DNA from: Nostoc sp. FACHB-892 | Lineage (GTDB): Bacteria > Cyanobacteriota > Cyanobacteriia > Cyanobacteriales > Nostocaceae | Assembly (NCBI RefSeq): GCF_014698795.1 | Contig: NZ_JACJTR010000006.1 | Coordinates: 297,652-361,651 of the forward strand | Length of the DNA stretch: 64,000 nucleotides | Direction of reading: 5' to 3' | Shown here: positions 53,320 to 63,890 of the stretch, piece after piece | Numbering within the stretch: the stretch's first letter is position 1 | How the letters are laid out: each line of letters opens with the position of its first letter | Made by a program: the position numbers and the translations under genes | The notes under the pieces: model-generated | The model's database searches: none | What the model was told of the DNA's origin: nothing | The model's input: only the letters and a program-made list of their open reading frames with translations

Positions 53320-54084
53320 TTACCAACCTATCGGTAAACCCAACTGGTCTAAAGTAGTACCATCTTGCAAAAGTGGTTGAATATTGCTGTCTATTTGAAT
53401 GCGACCACCAGACAGTACCAAAGCACGTTGAGTAACTCTGCCTAGCCAATGTAGGTCATGAGAAGCAATTAACATCACCTGGATGGGCAACTTTAACAAC
53501 ACTTGCGCTAAATGTCGCCGCCATGCTGGATCAAGACCGTTAGTCGGCTCATCCAAAATTAGAATTGTTGGGTCTAGGGCTAAAATCGAGGCTAGGGCGG
53601 CCAAACGTCTTTGTCCTCCAGAGAGTTCGTGGGCGGAACGATTGGCGTAGGCCTCAAGGCCAAAATCAGCTAATAACTGCCGGGCGCGATCGCTTGCCTG
53701 GGCTGGTGACATTCCATAGTTGCGTGGTCCAAAGGTGATATCTTCCAAGATGGTTGGCATAAATAGTTGGTCGTTGGCATCTTGGAAGCTAAAGCCGATT
53801 TTGCGACGTACTTGGGGTAGAGTTTTAGGTTCTACCAGGATACCATTAATCGTAATTTTCCCAGTTTGCGGTTGTTTTAAGCCGATCAGGTTCTCCAACA
53901 AGGTGCTTTTTCCAGAACCTGTGGCTCCCATCAACGCCACGCGATCGCCCGGATTTAAGGTAAAAGAAATTTCTTGTAATACTGGCTCCTGGCTAGAATA
54001 GGCATACACCAGGTTCTCAACCTCGACCACGGCTGCGTTGGGGTTATGGGTTGATGATTGGGGATTAGGAGTTAAAGATTTCAA
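53320..54084 (-). CDS. cbiO: Energy-coupling factor ABC transporter ATP-binding protein CbiO
   Basis: 254 residues in the open frame. Walker A GATGSGKSTLLE, Q-loop FSFQDANDQLF, signature LSGGQRRLAALASI, Walker B ILILDEPTNGLD and the His switch ASHDLHW are all present. The TTG at 54084 starts in repeat-like DNA; a GTG at 54030 would give a start closer to the family (VEVENLVYAY). It is the ATPase of the cobalt/nickel ECF transporter and last in the minus-strand order cbiM-cbiQ-cbiO. Confidence 0.93.
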   Translation of the reverse strand: MKSLTPNPQSSTHNPNAAVVEVENLVYAYSSQEPVLQEISFTLNPGDRVALMGATGSGKSTLLENLIGLKQPQTGKITINGILVEPKTLPQVRRKIGFSFQDANDQLFMPTILEDITFGPRNYGMSPAQASDRARQLLADFGLEAYANRSAHELSGGQRRLAALASILALDPTILILDEPTNGLDPAWRRHLAQVLLKLPIQVMLIASHDLHWLGRVTQRALVLSGGRIQIDSNIQPLLQDGTTLDQLGLPIGW

Positions 54085-54113
54085 GATTCACAAACTCAAT
54101 ATTTACAACTTCG

Positions 54114-54767
54114 CTAAATTCTGTAAGAAGTAAGAGTTACACAAGCAGCGATCGCCCAAGCTGCTAGTATGGCAAAACGCTCTTTTGGTCTGAGGGGAGA
54201 ATCTATGGGCAATTGCCCGTTGTATCCACGAGTTACCATTGCTGCGTAGACTCGCTCTGCCCTTTCCAGACTACGGAGATACAAGGCTCCAATCATGGCA
54301 GCACTGGCGTAGCGCAACCATCCCGCAGTTCCATTCAAACCGCGTAATTGAGCGCTACGTTGCATCCGCGTCACTTCTGAGAGCAAAATTTCCATATATT
54401 GCCCAGCTAACAACAAGTTTTCCTTTAAAGGTGCTGGTACAGGTAAGCCTTTAAGGGCTATACCAAAACTGTGGGGTGGTAAGGTTAACAAAAAACTATT
54501 CATCGTAACCAAACAAACCAGAGAACGAACTAGCAAAAAACTGGCTCGTTCCCATCCCAAGGGCAATGCCAGCAATGACAAAAAGATCAATTCTGTACCG
54601 AGTAATCCCCCTAAGCGGGGAATTGGTACGTGCAACAGCCAAACCCACAAAAGTGCGATCGCGCCATATACACTTAAGCAATACCAAGCATGATGTTTTA
54701 ATAAAGCTGCTCCCACCACAACCACTAGTGACAGTTGCAAACGTAACGGCAAGGAAAGTTTAAGCAT
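54114..54767 (-). CDS. cbiQ: Energy-coupling factor transmembrane protein CbiQ
   Basis: 217 residues, the EcfT transmembrane component: several helices, and the coupling region with MQRSAQLRGLNG and ERVYAAMVTRGYNGQ, each having the A-R-G motif that grips the ATPase. Its start overlaps the end of cbiM by 8 bases and cbiO follows after about 30, so the three are one operon. Confidence 0.93.
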   Translation of the reverse strand: MLKLSLPLRLQLSLVVVVGAALLKHHAWYCLSVYGAIALLWVWLLHVPIPRLGGLLGTELIFLSLLALPLGWERASFLLVRSLVCLVTMNSFLLTLPPHSFGIALKGLPVPAPLKENLLLAGQYMEILLSEVTRMQRSAQLRGLNGTAGWLRYASAAMIGALYLRSLERAERVYAAMVTRGYNGQLPIDSPLRPKERFAILAAWAIAACVTLTSYRI

Positions 54768-55683
54768 TATTCGGTTTCACCACCTTGGCAATCCCAAAGG
54801 CCACAGCAAAACAAACCGCAGCTCCCACCAATCCAGCGATACTTGTGCCAATTGGCCCTAAACCCTCAATCCCATAGTCAGCTAAGGGAGTCGGTACAGT
54901 TACCCGTACTTTCTCGGCTAAGTCGATGAAGCCCATGTTTTCGGCGACCTTTTCCAAACCATCAGGCCATGCTGAGGCAAAGAGTGAAAGTACTCCCGCA
55001 ATCAAGAAAATGGCGACAATGGGTATAGACCAACCGCGAAACTCCTGCTGTTCCCCTGGTAACAAATCTGGTCGAGCGGTGGCTAGGTAAGTCAGCACAC
55101 CCCCAGTAATTATCCCTTCGCCAATGCCAATCAGAATATGCACACCAGCCATACCTGCTAAAACTATGGCTACGGGTGCAGTTCCTGAAAGGGCTAACTC
55201 AATGGCACAAGCTATGGCGGCTACCACTACACTTAGGCCAGCAGCTATACCAGCAGCCAAGGGTAAGCGTCCTTTAGACCCCCCCAATAGCCGTTGCAAG
55301 GTTTGGGTTAAAACCCAGCCAACCCAAACACCAACTACTGCCATGTTCAAAATATTCGCTCCTAAGGCTGTAATGCCACCATCAGCAAACAGCACAGCTT
55401 GAATAATTAAAACTGTGGCGATACACAACGTTCCTGCCCACGGACTACCCAAAACGATCGCTGCTAAGGTTCCCCCTAACAAGTGACCACTAGTACCTCC
55501 TGCTACTGGAAAATTGATCATCTGGGCGGCAAAAATGAAAGCGGTGGTTAGCCCCAGTATCGGCGCACGGCGGATACCAAAAGCCTCTTGCGATCGCCCG
55601 AAGGCAATAAAGAGTGCTGCTATACTCGCTAAACCAGTAGCCCCTGCCACGGGAACAGAAACGAATCCATCAGGAATATGCAT
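54760..55683 (-). CDS. cbiM: Cobalt/nickel ECF substrate-binding protein CbiM with fused CbiN-like domain
   Basis: 307 residues. MHIPDGF at the N-terminus carries the amino-terminal metal-binding His2 of CbiM/NikM. After about six helices, a C-terminal domain begins with PDGLEKVAENMGF (about 233), the PDGLE motif of CbiN/NikN, followed by a final helix. The fusion supplies both S-component parts in one chain. Cobalt or nickel cannot be told from sequence alone; cbiD elsewhere in the window shows a cobalamin pathway and larC a nickel use. No cobalamin riboswitch was recognised upstream. Confidence 0.92.
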   Translation of the reverse strand: MHIPDGFVSVPVAGATGLASIAALFIAFGRSQEAFGIRRAPILGLTTAFIFAAQMINFPVAGGTSGHLLGGTLAAIVLGSPWAGTLCIATVLIIQAVLFADGGITALGANILNMAVVGVWVGWVLTQTLQRLLGGSKGRLPLAAGIAAGLSVVVAAIACAIELALSGTAPVAIVLAGMAGVHILIGIGEGIITGGVLTYLATARPDLLPGEQQEFRGWSIPIVAIFLIAGVLSLFASAWPDGLEKVAENMGFIDLAEKVRVTVPTPLADYGIEGLGPIGTSIAGLVGAAVCFAVAFGIAKVVKPNNA

Positions 55684-56908
55684 GATCTACCCTGTATTTC
55701 AGATGTTTATTTAGTCTATTTAGTCAATACAAGCAATAAAACGAAGACATTAAATTAATAACAAACAAAATTTTCACCTTTTTTACAATGCCCTCTTGGG
55801 GGATTTTATGCTGTTACTTCCGAGATATTTACAGCCCAATGGCTGCTAAATAGTATATTTATTTACTAATATATTAAATTTTATTAGCTTTATTTTTATA
55901 TATGTCGCTAAATATTGACAAACTCTTGGCAAAGTGGAAAAAACTTGACTTTATTAAATTAATATGCATTTAATTTAGTATGCTATCAAGGGGCAAAATG
56001 CTGGCTAAAATTGCGTTTCTTCTCTACCAGATGCTACGCAAAAATTTTGAATTGCTTTGCTGCTCTTACGTTTAAGATATAATTATCTATAATTTACAGC
56101 AGTTTTGATTTATTGAAGCCACATCTGTTGTAGGGCATAACATTGCTGTGTATAAAAGCGGAAGTTTATTTACTAAATAGTCTTGATATTATCTGGATTC
56201 AAGAAGAATTCCGAAGTTAGAGTTCAGGATTCAGAATGTAATTAGCTCTTGTTTTTGATTCACCACTTTGTTGTTTCCTACCAATTTTAAGATTTTGTCA
56301 ACCACTACTTAATCAGTAAGTGTAAATAACTAGAAGACTGTGTAGTTAGCGTAACGTACCGAAAACCTAAAATGGCGCTTTACTTACAGTCTTCGTAACA
56401 CACCCTACAGCTAAACTGTTACGCATTTAACTTGAACATTTACATGAAGGCTGATGACTGATAACCGTTAACCGTCAACAGTTAAGAGTTAACGGCCGTA
56501 AAGAGTGTTGATATAATTTAGGCGCACATCAGCTTACTATCTCGTCACGAATGATTTCCGATTAGTACATTAGCTGTACTAAGTACTAATACAAAAAAGC
56601 CTTCGCATAGTCCTGATAAACTGTATATTTGGTGACTTAGCTAGCTTATATGGTACAGTATTGATTGTATAAAAAATTATAGAAGAATCGAAAAAACACT
56701 ATAAATATAAGCGGTAAGATATAAAGTTTAGATGAAGTTTATGAAAAACTTTTGAATTGAGTTGCGGGAATTACTAAACTTTTCAGAATAGCCAACTGTA
56801 ACAAAAGTATTCATCAAATTTTGACAATCAGATTCAGTCAATAAAGCCAGCAGATGTTTAGCTTTATTTTCCTCGGTCTTTACCATCCTTGTTCTGTAAT
56901 GTGAAACT
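55684..56908. other. Long intergenic region (1,225 bases) between divergent genes
   Basis: AT-rich. Near 56340-56410 a repeat with GTTAGCGTAACG...GTAACACACCCTAC is related to the GTAGGGTGCGTTA repeats of the island. An inverted repeat CGTTAAC...GTTAACG lies near 56467-56496. A 66-codon minus frame (56728-56928) overlaps the next gene's start and is not accepted. No cobalamin riboswitch box found by eye. Confidence 0.45.
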
Positions 56909-58153
56909 ATGAAGACAAACTCATCCAACTCACTGTTAACAGTACCAACTGGTCCTCTAAAGATTTCAGAGTTGCCCCCTAACAGTGTGGTTACAAGTGG
57001 TGAATCTATTTATCTTTCTCTAGTAATTCCTACTTATAAAGAGCGTGACAATATCAAGAATGTAGTCAGCATATTGAGTCAGTTACTGGATGAATCTATT
57101 CCAGGAAGTTATGAACTGATTGTGGTAGACGATGATAGCCCAGACCGAACTTGGGAAATAGCACAATTCTTGACGACAGAATACCCTCAGTTGCGGGTGA
57201 TGCGACGCGAAGAGGAACGGGGGCTGTCCTCAGCAGTGATTCGGGGGTGGCAAGCAGCCACAGGGAATGTGTTGGGTGTGATTGATGGAGATTTGCAACA
57301 TCCACCAGAAGTGCTGATGCAATTGTTGGGTAGTGTTAAGCAGGGAGCAGATTTGGCAGTAGCTAGCCGTCATGTGGACGGAGGCGGTGTTAGTAGCTGG
57401 AGTGTTGTTAGACGTTTCCTGTCTCGTGGCGCTCAGTTGTTAGGCTTGGTGATTTTACCGGGGGTACTGGGTAGAGTTTCTGACCCCATGAGTGGTTATT
57501 TTATGGTGCGGCGGAGTGCGATCGCCAATGCAACACTCAATCCTGTAGGATACAAAATTCTTCTAGAAGTAATTGGGCGGGGAAAAGTAGACCAAGTTGC
57601 CGAAGTTGGCTATGTGTTCTGCGAACGCAAAGAGGGTGAGAGTAAAGTGACATGGAAACAATATATAGATTACATCCACCACTTGGTACGGTTGCGGCTT
57701 TCCACAGGACGAGTAGGACGGTTGAGTAAAAAAGTCAATTTCCCCATTGGTCGATTCCTCCGCTTTGGATTGGTTGGTTTTAGTGGCGTATTTGTCGATA
57801 TGGCAGTGCTTTACTTGCTCAGTGATCCGACTACTTTGGCTTGGCCACTGACACGCAGCAAAATTATTGCTGGTGAAATTGCGATTTTAAATAATTTCTT
57901 CTGGAATGATGCTTGGACATTTGCTGATGTCAGCGCTAGACAGCAAGAATGGCATCAACGCCTGAAGCGGTTTATGAAATTCAACGCCATTTGTCTTGCT
58001 GGACTGGTATTGAATGTACTGGTATTAAATTTGGTATTTAATTTCCTTATCCCTAACCGTTATATTGCCAACTTTATTGCGATCGCAGTTGCTACTATCT
58101 GGAATTTCTGGATTAATTTGAAACTTAGCTGGCGCGTCACTGATGTGAAATAA
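56909..58153 (+). CDS. GT2 polyprenol-phosphate mannosyl/glucosyltransferase fused to a GtrA membrane domain
   Basis: 414 residues. The N-terminal ~245 residues are a family 2 glycosyltransferase of the dolichol-phosphate mannose synthase type: SLVIPTYKERDNI, VVDDDSPDRTWEIA, and DGDLQHPPEVL with the metal DxD. The C-terminal ~140 residues (LRFGLVGFSGVFVDMAVLYLL onward) are a four-helix GtrA domain. It makes polyprenyl-phospho-sugar at the membrane and GtrA may flip it. The next gene is a GT39/ArnT-like enzyme that could use the lipid-linked sugar, so they probably work together. Confidence 0.93.
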   Translation: MKTNSSNSLLTVPTGPLKISELPPNSVVTSGESIYLSLVIPTYKERDNIKNVVSILSQLLDESIPGSYELIVVDDDSPDRTWEIAQFLTTEYPQLRVMRREEERGLSSAVIRGWQAATGNVLGVIDGDLQHPPEVLMQLLGSVKQGADLAVASRHVDGGGVSSWSVVRRFLSRGAQLLGLVILPGVLGRVSDPMSGYFMVRRSAIANATLNPVGYKILLEVIGRGKVDQVAEVGYVFCERKEGESKVTWKQYIDYIHHLVRLRLSTGRVGRLSKKVNFPIGRFLRFGLVGFSGVFVDMAVLYLLSDPTTLAWPLTRSKIIAGEIAILNNFFWNDAWTFADVSARQQEWHQRLKRFMKFNAICLAGLVLNVLVLNLVFNFLIPNRYIANFIAIAVATIWNFWINLKLSWRVTDVK

Positions 58154-58255
58154 TCACAACGATAGATTTGAGATTTTGATTTTTGTTCTTAGGCTTAAGA
58201 ACGAACTGAAATCTAAAACGTCAAATCTACAAGTCCATTCCTGTGAGGCCCGGCA

Positions 58256-60124
58256 ATGAGAGCTTTTTTCCAAGGTGCATTTTATTTTTACAGAAAAATT
58301 ATCTCGTTGCTACCTGCGTCTGCTACCCATTTTCCATCTCTGGCTGATACAAACCCTGCCTCACAACGCAAGTATTGGCATGATTGGCAGACTCGCCTCC
58401 CTCCTTCCTGGCTTCACCCTTTGCTGAACTTGATGTGGTTGCTTATTGGCATCAGTTTGCGCCTAGCGAACTTGACTGCAAAGCCTCCTTGGACTGATGA
58501 GTTTTCTACCTTGGTGTTTAGCTTGGGGAATACTTTTTTATCAGTTCCCCTAGATCTAGCGATCGCACCTGATATCTTATTACAACCACTGCAACCAAAC
58601 CCAGCAGCTAGTATTGGTGATGTAGTTCATAACTTAGTTACACAAGATACGCATCCACCACTCTATTTTGTGCTGGCTTACCTGTGGATGAAATTATTTA
58701 AGAGCGACGGAGGATTAGTATCGCTGTTTGCGGCGCGATCGCTACCAGCTATAATCGGTGCTGCCTCCATTCCATGTACTTACATATTAGGTAGGGTAGC
58801 GTTTCGCTCGCCATTAGTGGGACACTTGGCTGCTGCTATGATGGCAGTATCACCCTACGGCGTATTTTTAGCCCAAGAAGCACGACATTACAGTTTGGCA
58901 GCCTTATGGGTAACTGCTTCTCTGATCTGCTTAGTAATTGCCACACGTCATATTCAAAACCGCACACCTTTACCTATATGGGTAGCACTTTTATGGGTAG
59001 AAATTAATGCTTTAGGTCTTGCTACTCATTACTTCTTCAGCCTTACCCTATGCACAGAAGCTGTAGTTTTGATTTTTCTTGCTTGGCTTCAATTGCAAAC
59101 TAACAAACAATTTTCTCTTTTCTTCTCTCCTCCCTGGCGGCGCATCTATGCCGTTGCTATAGGTACTTTGGTGGCGGGTTTAATTTGGCTACCAATATTT
59201 TTAGAGAATAAAAATCGTAGTAATTTGACTGAGTGGATTCAGAGTTCACGCGTCGGACTAGATTGGTTAAGCCCAATTTTTCAAGCTTTAGGAACATTGA
59301 TTGCAATGATTTCCCTCCTGCCAGTTGAATCTTCACAGCTATTAGTTGTGATTCCTTCTGGAGTGGTAATGTTGGTTTTCTTTATTTGGGCAGTACCAAT
59401 TTTGCTGCGTGGCATCAAGATTCAACTACAGCACCCAGAAAGCCGGATTATGATTCAAGTGCTTGCTGGAGTAGTTATTAGTGCGATCGCTTTGTTCTTT
59501 ATATTTACGTATTTTTTCGGTATTGACCTGACCAGGGGTGCTAGATATAACTTTGTTTATTTTCCTGCGATCGTGGTTTTACTAGGAGCAAGTCTTGCAG
59601 TTTGTTGGCATTCCCCCAAAGAATGGATGGGAAAAGAGCAAGGGAAAAATGGGAGAAAAAGCATAGGCAGATGGGGAATAAACGGCAAAAAAGCCGTGAT
59701 GTTAATTTGGCTAATGGGATTTATCAGTGCAGTTACAGTCATCTGCAATCTCGGCTATCAAAAATATTATCGCCCTGACCTGTTTGTGCAGCTAATTCAA
59801 CAAACTTCCTCAGCACCAGCGCTGATTGCCACTACTCATAAAACTTATATACACACTGGAGAAATGATGGGGGTAGCTAGGGAGTTTAAATTTGCAAATT
59901 CACCCCAAAAACCTCTGTTTCTTCTTGCTCATCAAGAGCAAGACCCGAATAGTTCCACCATTGCTCTGGAAAATACTCTAAATAAATTACCACGACCTCT
60001 TGACTTGTGGCTGGTAAACTTTCGCGCTCCCGTAGCAGAAGCCGTCAAAACTTGCGTTAAGTCTGATCGTCAATTTTTGCCAAGTATAGACGGCTACGAA
60101 TATGAACTTTATAATTGCCAATAA
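58256..60124 (+). CDS. GT39/ArnT-like polytopic membrane glycosyltransferase
   Basis: 622 residues with about 11-13 hydrophobic helices. The first external loop has the acidic WTDEFSTLV motif typical of GT-C enzymes, and a second loop has TQDTHPPLYFVLAYLWMKLF, the D-x-H-P-P-L-Y motif of the PMT/ArnT superfamily. A large C-terminal periplasmic part (about 495-622) follows. GT39 enzymes move sugar from polyprenyl phosphate to proteins or lipids. It follows the polyprenol-phosphate sugar synthase after 102 bases on the same strand. Confidence 0.9.
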   Translation: MRAFFQGAFYFYRKIISLLPASATHFPSLADTNPASQRKYWHDWQTRLPPSWLHPLLNLMWLLIGISLRLANLTAKPPWTDEFSTLVFSLGNTFLSVPLDLAIAPDILLQPLQPNPAASIGDVVHNLVTQDTHPPLYFVLAYLWMKLFKSDGGLVSLFAARSLPAIIGAASIPCTYILGRVAFRSPLVGHLAAAMMAVSPYGVFLAQEARHYSLAALWVTASLICLVIATRHIQNRTPLPIWVALLWVEINALGLATHYFFSLTLCTEAVVLIFLAWLQLQTNKQFSLFFSPPWRRIYAVAIGTLVAGLIWLPIFLENKNRSNLTEWIQSSRVGLDWLSPIFQALGTLIAMISLLPVESSQLLVVIPSGVVMLVFFIWAVPILLRGIKIQLQHPESRIMIQVLAGVVISAIALFFIFTYFFGIDLTRGARYNFVYFPAIVVLLGASLAVCWHSPKEWMGKEQGKNGRKSIGRWGINGKKAVMLIWLMGFISAVTVICNLGYQKYYRPDLFVQLIQQTSSAPALIATTHKTYIHTGEMMGVAREFKFANSPQKPLFLLAHQEQDPNSSTIALENTLNKLPRPLDLWLVNFRAPVAEAVKTCVKSDRQFLPSIDGYEYELYNCQ

Positions 60125-60156
60125 ACTAAGGAGCGGAGCATGGCTTAGGCATACAA

Positions 60157-60987
60157 CTAAGTCTCACGCAGCACAACGTACATATTGACAGTTGTGTAGT
60201 CTTCCAGTCCAGGAACTTTGTTCAGAAGGCGAAACAATGGCATAAGCTTAGAAGCTTCTTCAACAGCATTCACGGTTTCGCTAACAATTTCAAATCCGGC
60301 TTTTTCAAAGGCTTGCAGGAAGTCGCGGCGTTTAAGTTTATTGAGTCCTAGGTCATACATCGAATGACAGTTAACTCCCGGATGGTGTCTATTATAAGCG
60401 GCCACAACACGTGCATCGCCAAGAATAAGATGCGCCCACGGTAGCTTAAAGCGCTTTCCAATTGCGTGGAATCCGTGATCGCCAAAGGGGCTGTAATAGA
60501 GTGGACTAAAGCCAGTTATCAGTAAACCACCTTTCCGCAAAACCCGTTTTACTGAGTTCAGAACTTGATCTAGGTTCATAATGTGTTCAAAAGTGTCTTT
60601 GGAAATTACGACATCGACCTCGCCTTCAAGTGCTATTTCGCTAATATCCAAATGATGAAACTCTATCCTTTCGGCGATATCAGGAAAGCGTTCCGCTACG
60701 ATCCGATTAGCAAATTCGATACGGCTACCAATGAGGTCAAGACCAATCACCCGTTGCGCTCCCGAAATAGCTGCATCGATGCACAGTGCGCCATGCCCAC
60801 AGCCAATTTCAAGAATGACTTTTCCGGAGAAGTCCGGCCGTCCGCCTAAACGACGCCAGTACTTCTGTGAATCGAGAACTTGTTCCTCGAAGTATCTGAG
60901 GCATACGGCCTCATCTTCTACAGCAAAGTTATTTTCATTGAATTTGTAGGCTACACACGAATCTGTTAAGGTTTCCTTATTCATCAC
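60157..60987 (-). CDS. Class I SAM-dependent methyltransferase
   Basis: 276 residues. Motif I is VILEIGCGHGALCIDAA (about 57-73), the acidic residue of motif II is in RVIGLDLIGS, then VDVVISKDTFEHI and VLRKGGLLITGFSPLYYS (motifs IV-V). The N-terminal ~50 residues and C-terminal part (AFEKAGFEIVSETVNAVEEA) are outside the fold. Substrate unknown; such genes next to sugar-transfer genes often act on polysaccharide or lipid. Convergent with the GT39 gene (32-base gap). Confidence 0.88.
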   Translation of the reverse strand: MMNKETLTDSCVAYKFNENNFAVEDEAVCLRYFEEQVLDSQKYWRRLGGRPDFSGKVILEIGCGHGALCIDAAISGAQRVIGLDLIGSRIEFANRIVAERFPDIAERIEFHHLDISEIALEGEVDVVISKDTFEHIMNLDQVLNSVKRVLRKGGLLITGFSPLYYSPFGDHGFHAIGKRFKLPWAHLILGDARVVAAYNRHHPGVNCHSMYDLGLNKLKRRDFLQAFEKAGFEIVSETVNAVEEASKLMPLFRLLNKVPGLEDYTTVNMYVVLRET

Positions 60988-61700
60988 TTGATCTCCAAAT
61001 CAATCAATAACTTTGATTAAAAGGGCTTTAATCCGACAAATTAGTTCTGGATCGTGCTGTTGCTGCTTCTGCAAAAAAACGTAATGGAAAAAACCTAAAA
61101 TTTTATATCTAGCATTAATGTTAGATGCGTAAGCGTTTATTAACCTTATATTATCTGTGTATAAATTATCATGCTGCAATGTTCAAAATTTGTAATTAAA
61201 AAGTAAATTTTTAGACCCAAAGCCAAATGTCACTAAGAAAAGCTTTAAGCTATGACGCATAAAGATTCCAAGCTTTAGTTGAGCAGTGGACAAAGCGAAT
61301 CGGCAATGTCTACGACGATGCGTCTCCAAGCCGCGATCGCTACTATGAATGAATTTACAAGATTTTATAGATGTAGCAATTATGATGTTGTTTCTTGCAT
61401 ACACGTGTAAGAAAAATTACAGGGATTAGTTTTATTGATTCCACCCCCATCCAGCTTGATGCTTGGTTTAGCTGATTATATTATATTTATCTGCTTTAAA
61501 AACCTTCATTTGAATTTACCCCAAAGACTTACCTGCTCTACCCCTGCTGTTTTTTAACTCCGTTAGAGACTACGTTAATCGAGATGCATCTTGTGGGAGT
61601 TCCTCAAATATCAATATCCATAGGAGACTAAAGAAGGAAGAACAGAATATATCTCATGGGTATTGAAGCAGCTAAAGCTGTAACTAGTTAAGGAGGATTT
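60988..61700. other. Intergenic region between divergent genes
   Basis: 713 AT-rich bases with a fragment GCAATGTCTACGACGATGCG near 61302, similar to GCGATGTCTACGACGGGC at 49928 and thus dispersed repeat debris. The last bases carry the ribosome site AAGGAGG of the next gene. No gene is supported. Confidence 0.5.
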
Positions 61701-63890
61701 ATGCGTGCAGTGCTGATGGCAGGCGGTTCGGGAACGCGGCTTCGCCCGTTAACTTGCGATTTGCCCAAACCGATGGTGCCGATTCTAAATCGACCAATTG
61801 CCGAACATATTATCAATCTCCTCAAACGACATCAAATCACAGAAGTTATTGCGACATTACATTATTTACCTGATGTCTTGCGAGACTATTTTCAAGATGG
61901 CAGCGATTTTGGTGTCCAGATGACGTATGCCGTCGAAGAAGATCAGCCTCTGGGTACAGCAGGCTGTGTGAAAAACATTGCTGAACTTCTTGATGAAACT
62001 TTTTTAGTCATTAGCGGCGATAGCATAACAGATTTTGACCTTACAGCAGCGATCGCATTTCACAAACAAAATAAATCAAAAGCTACTTTGATTTTGACCA
62101 GGGTTCCCAACCCAATTGAATTTGGAGTGGTGATTACTGATAAGGAAGCACGAATTCGGCGATTTTTAGAAAAACCCTCTAGTAGTGAAATTTTTTCTGA
62201 TACCGTCAATACTGGCACTTACATTCTTGAACCAGAAGTTTTGGATTATCTGCCAGCAAACATTGAATGTGATTTTTCCAAAGACTTATTCCCTTTACTA
62301 CTAGCAAAGGATGAGCCGATGTATGGTTACATCGCTCAAGGTTACTGGTGCGATGTTGGTCACTTAGATGCTTATCGTGAGGCTCAGTATGACGCACTAG
62401 ATCGGAAGGTAAATCTCGATTTTGCCTATAAAGAAGTTTCTCATGAGCTATGGGTGGGTCAAAATACTTACATCGATCAGACGGCTGTGATTGAAACCCC
62501 AGCAGTGATTGGTGATAATTGCCGCATCGGGGCAAGAGTCCAGATTGAAGCAGGAACGGTAATTGGTGATAATGTCACTATTGGCGCTGATGCAAATCTC
62601 AAACGTCCCATAGTGTGGAATGGGGCATTTATTGGCGATGAAGCACATCTTTCTGCCTGTGTAATTTCCCGTGGCACTCGTGTAGACCGCCGTGCCCATG
62701 TATTAGAAGCTGCTGTTGTGGGTTCGCTTTCTACGGTGGGAGAAGAAGCTCAAATTAGCCCTGGCGTGCGCGTTTGGCCTAGTAAAAAGATTGAGTCAGG
62801 GGCAGTTTTAAACATTAACTTGATTTGGGGGAACACCGCTCAACGGAATTTATTTGGGCAACGTGGTGTCCAAGGATTAGCTAATATCGACATCACCCCA
62901 GAATTCGCTGTTAAATTGGGATCTGCTTACGGTTCTACTTTGAAACCTGGCTCTAAAGTAACGGTTTCCCGTGACCAGCGTAATATTTCTCGGATGGTGA
63001 CGCGATCGCTTATTGCTGGTTTGATGTCAGTAGGTATTGATATTCAAAACCTCGATGCTACAGCTATCCCCATTGCCCGCACAGTTATACCCACAATGTC
63101 GGTAGTTGGTGGTATCCATGTGCGCGTACACCCAGATCGCCCTGACTACATTTTGATTGAATTCATGGATGCCAAGGGCATTAATATCACCAAAGCCCTG
63201 GAAAAGAAAATTGAAGGGGCTTATTTTAAGGAAGATATGCGGCGGGCGCTAATTCATGAAATTGGCGATGTATCTTATCCCAGTCAAGTCATGGATCGCT
63301 ACTGCACTGCTTTTGAGAAACTTTTGCACGTTCATACACTCCGCAACAGCCGAGCAAAAGTGGTGATTGACTATGTTTATGCGGTATCGGGGGCAGTTTT
63401 ACCCCAAATGTTGGATAAATTTGGTGCTGATGCAGTAGTACTGAATGCTAGTGTCAATAAAACGGCGATGTCAATCACTGATCGCGAAGGACTGCTGACT
63501 CAGTTAGGTCATGTAGTGGAGGCATTGAAAGCTAACTTTGGTGTGCAAGTATCTGCTAATGGAGAACAGCTAATTTTAGTTGATGAATCAGGCTTCCCAA
63601 TTCGTGGGGAAATGTTAACAGCACTGATGGTAGACATGATTTTGACGGCTAACCCCAGAGGAACGGTAGTAGTACCGGTTCATGCTTCCAGTGCTATTGA
63701 ACAAGTAGCCCGCCGCCACGATGGCAGAGTGATTCGCACTAAAGCCAACCCCACAGCTTTAATGGAAGCTTGTCAGAAAAACCCAAACGTGGTGATTGGA
63801 GGTAGTGGAGATACTGGTTTCATTTTCCCGCAATTGCATCCGGGATTTGATTCCATGTTCTGCATTGCGAAGATAAGTAAGTCGTGGTGA
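61701..63890 (+). CDS. Mannose-1-phosphate guanylyltransferase / degenerate phosphomannomutase fusion, 3' truncated
   Basis: 729 residues. N-terminal nucleotidyltransferase: [18 protein letters not shown] signature (8-25), [16 protein letters not shown]. Middle left-handed beta-helix repeats (about 250-345, [10 protein letters not shown] and [10 protein letters not shown]). C-terminal phosphohexomutase-like part (about 375-722) has [16 protein letters not shown] where TASHNP should be and lacks DGDxDR, so it is probably not catalytic; this degeneracy is usual in the cyanobacterial family. The usual protein is about 840 residues and continues after FDSMFCIAK with domain IV; here the match stops at codon ~724 and ISKSW-stop follows. 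AAGGAGG precedes the ATG. Confidence 0.85.
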   Translation: MRAVLMAGGSGTRLRPLTCDLPKPMVPILNRPIAEHIINLLKRHQITEVIATLHYLPDVLRDYFQDGSDFGVQMTYAVEEDQPLGTAGCVKNIAELLDETFLVISGDSITDFDLTAAIAFHKQNKSKATLILTRVPNPIEFGVVITDKEARIRRFLEKPSSSEIFSDTVNTGTYILEPEVLDYLPANIECDFSKDLFPLLLAKDEPMYGYIAQGYWCDVGHLDAYREAQYDALDRKVNLDFAYKEVSHELWVGQNTYIDQTAVIETPAVIGDNCRIGARVQIEAGTVIGDNVTIGADANLKRPIVWNGAFIGDEAHLSACVISRGTRVDRRAHVLEAAVVGSLSTVGEEAQISPGVRVWPSKKIESGAVLNINLIWGNTAQRNLFGQRGVQGLANIDITPEFAVKLGSAYGSTLKPGSKVTVSRDQRNISRMVTRSLIAGLMSVGIDIQNLDATAIPIARTVIPTMSVVGGIHVRVHPDRPDYILIEFMDAKGINITKALEKKIEGAYFKEDMRRALIHEIGDVSYPSQVMDRYCTAFEKLLHVHTLRNSRAKVVIDYVYAVSGAVLPQMLDKFGADAVVLNASVNKTAMSITDREGLLTQLGHVVEALKANFGVQVSANGEQLILVDESGFPIRGEMLTALMVDMILTANPRGTVVVPVHASSAIEQVARRHDGRVIRTKANPTALMEACQKNPNVVIGGSGDTGFIFPQLHPGFDSMFCIAKISKSW

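Noticed and set aside
55684..56400. Cobalamin riboswitch upstream of cbiM
   Set aside because: I looked on the minus strand for the B12-box consensus and a structured region and found none by eye; a covariance-model scan would be decisive.
56728..56928. 66-codon minus-strand frame upstream of the GT2 gene
   Set aside because: It overlaps the start of a solid gene on the other strand and lies in AT-rich DNA where long open frames are common.
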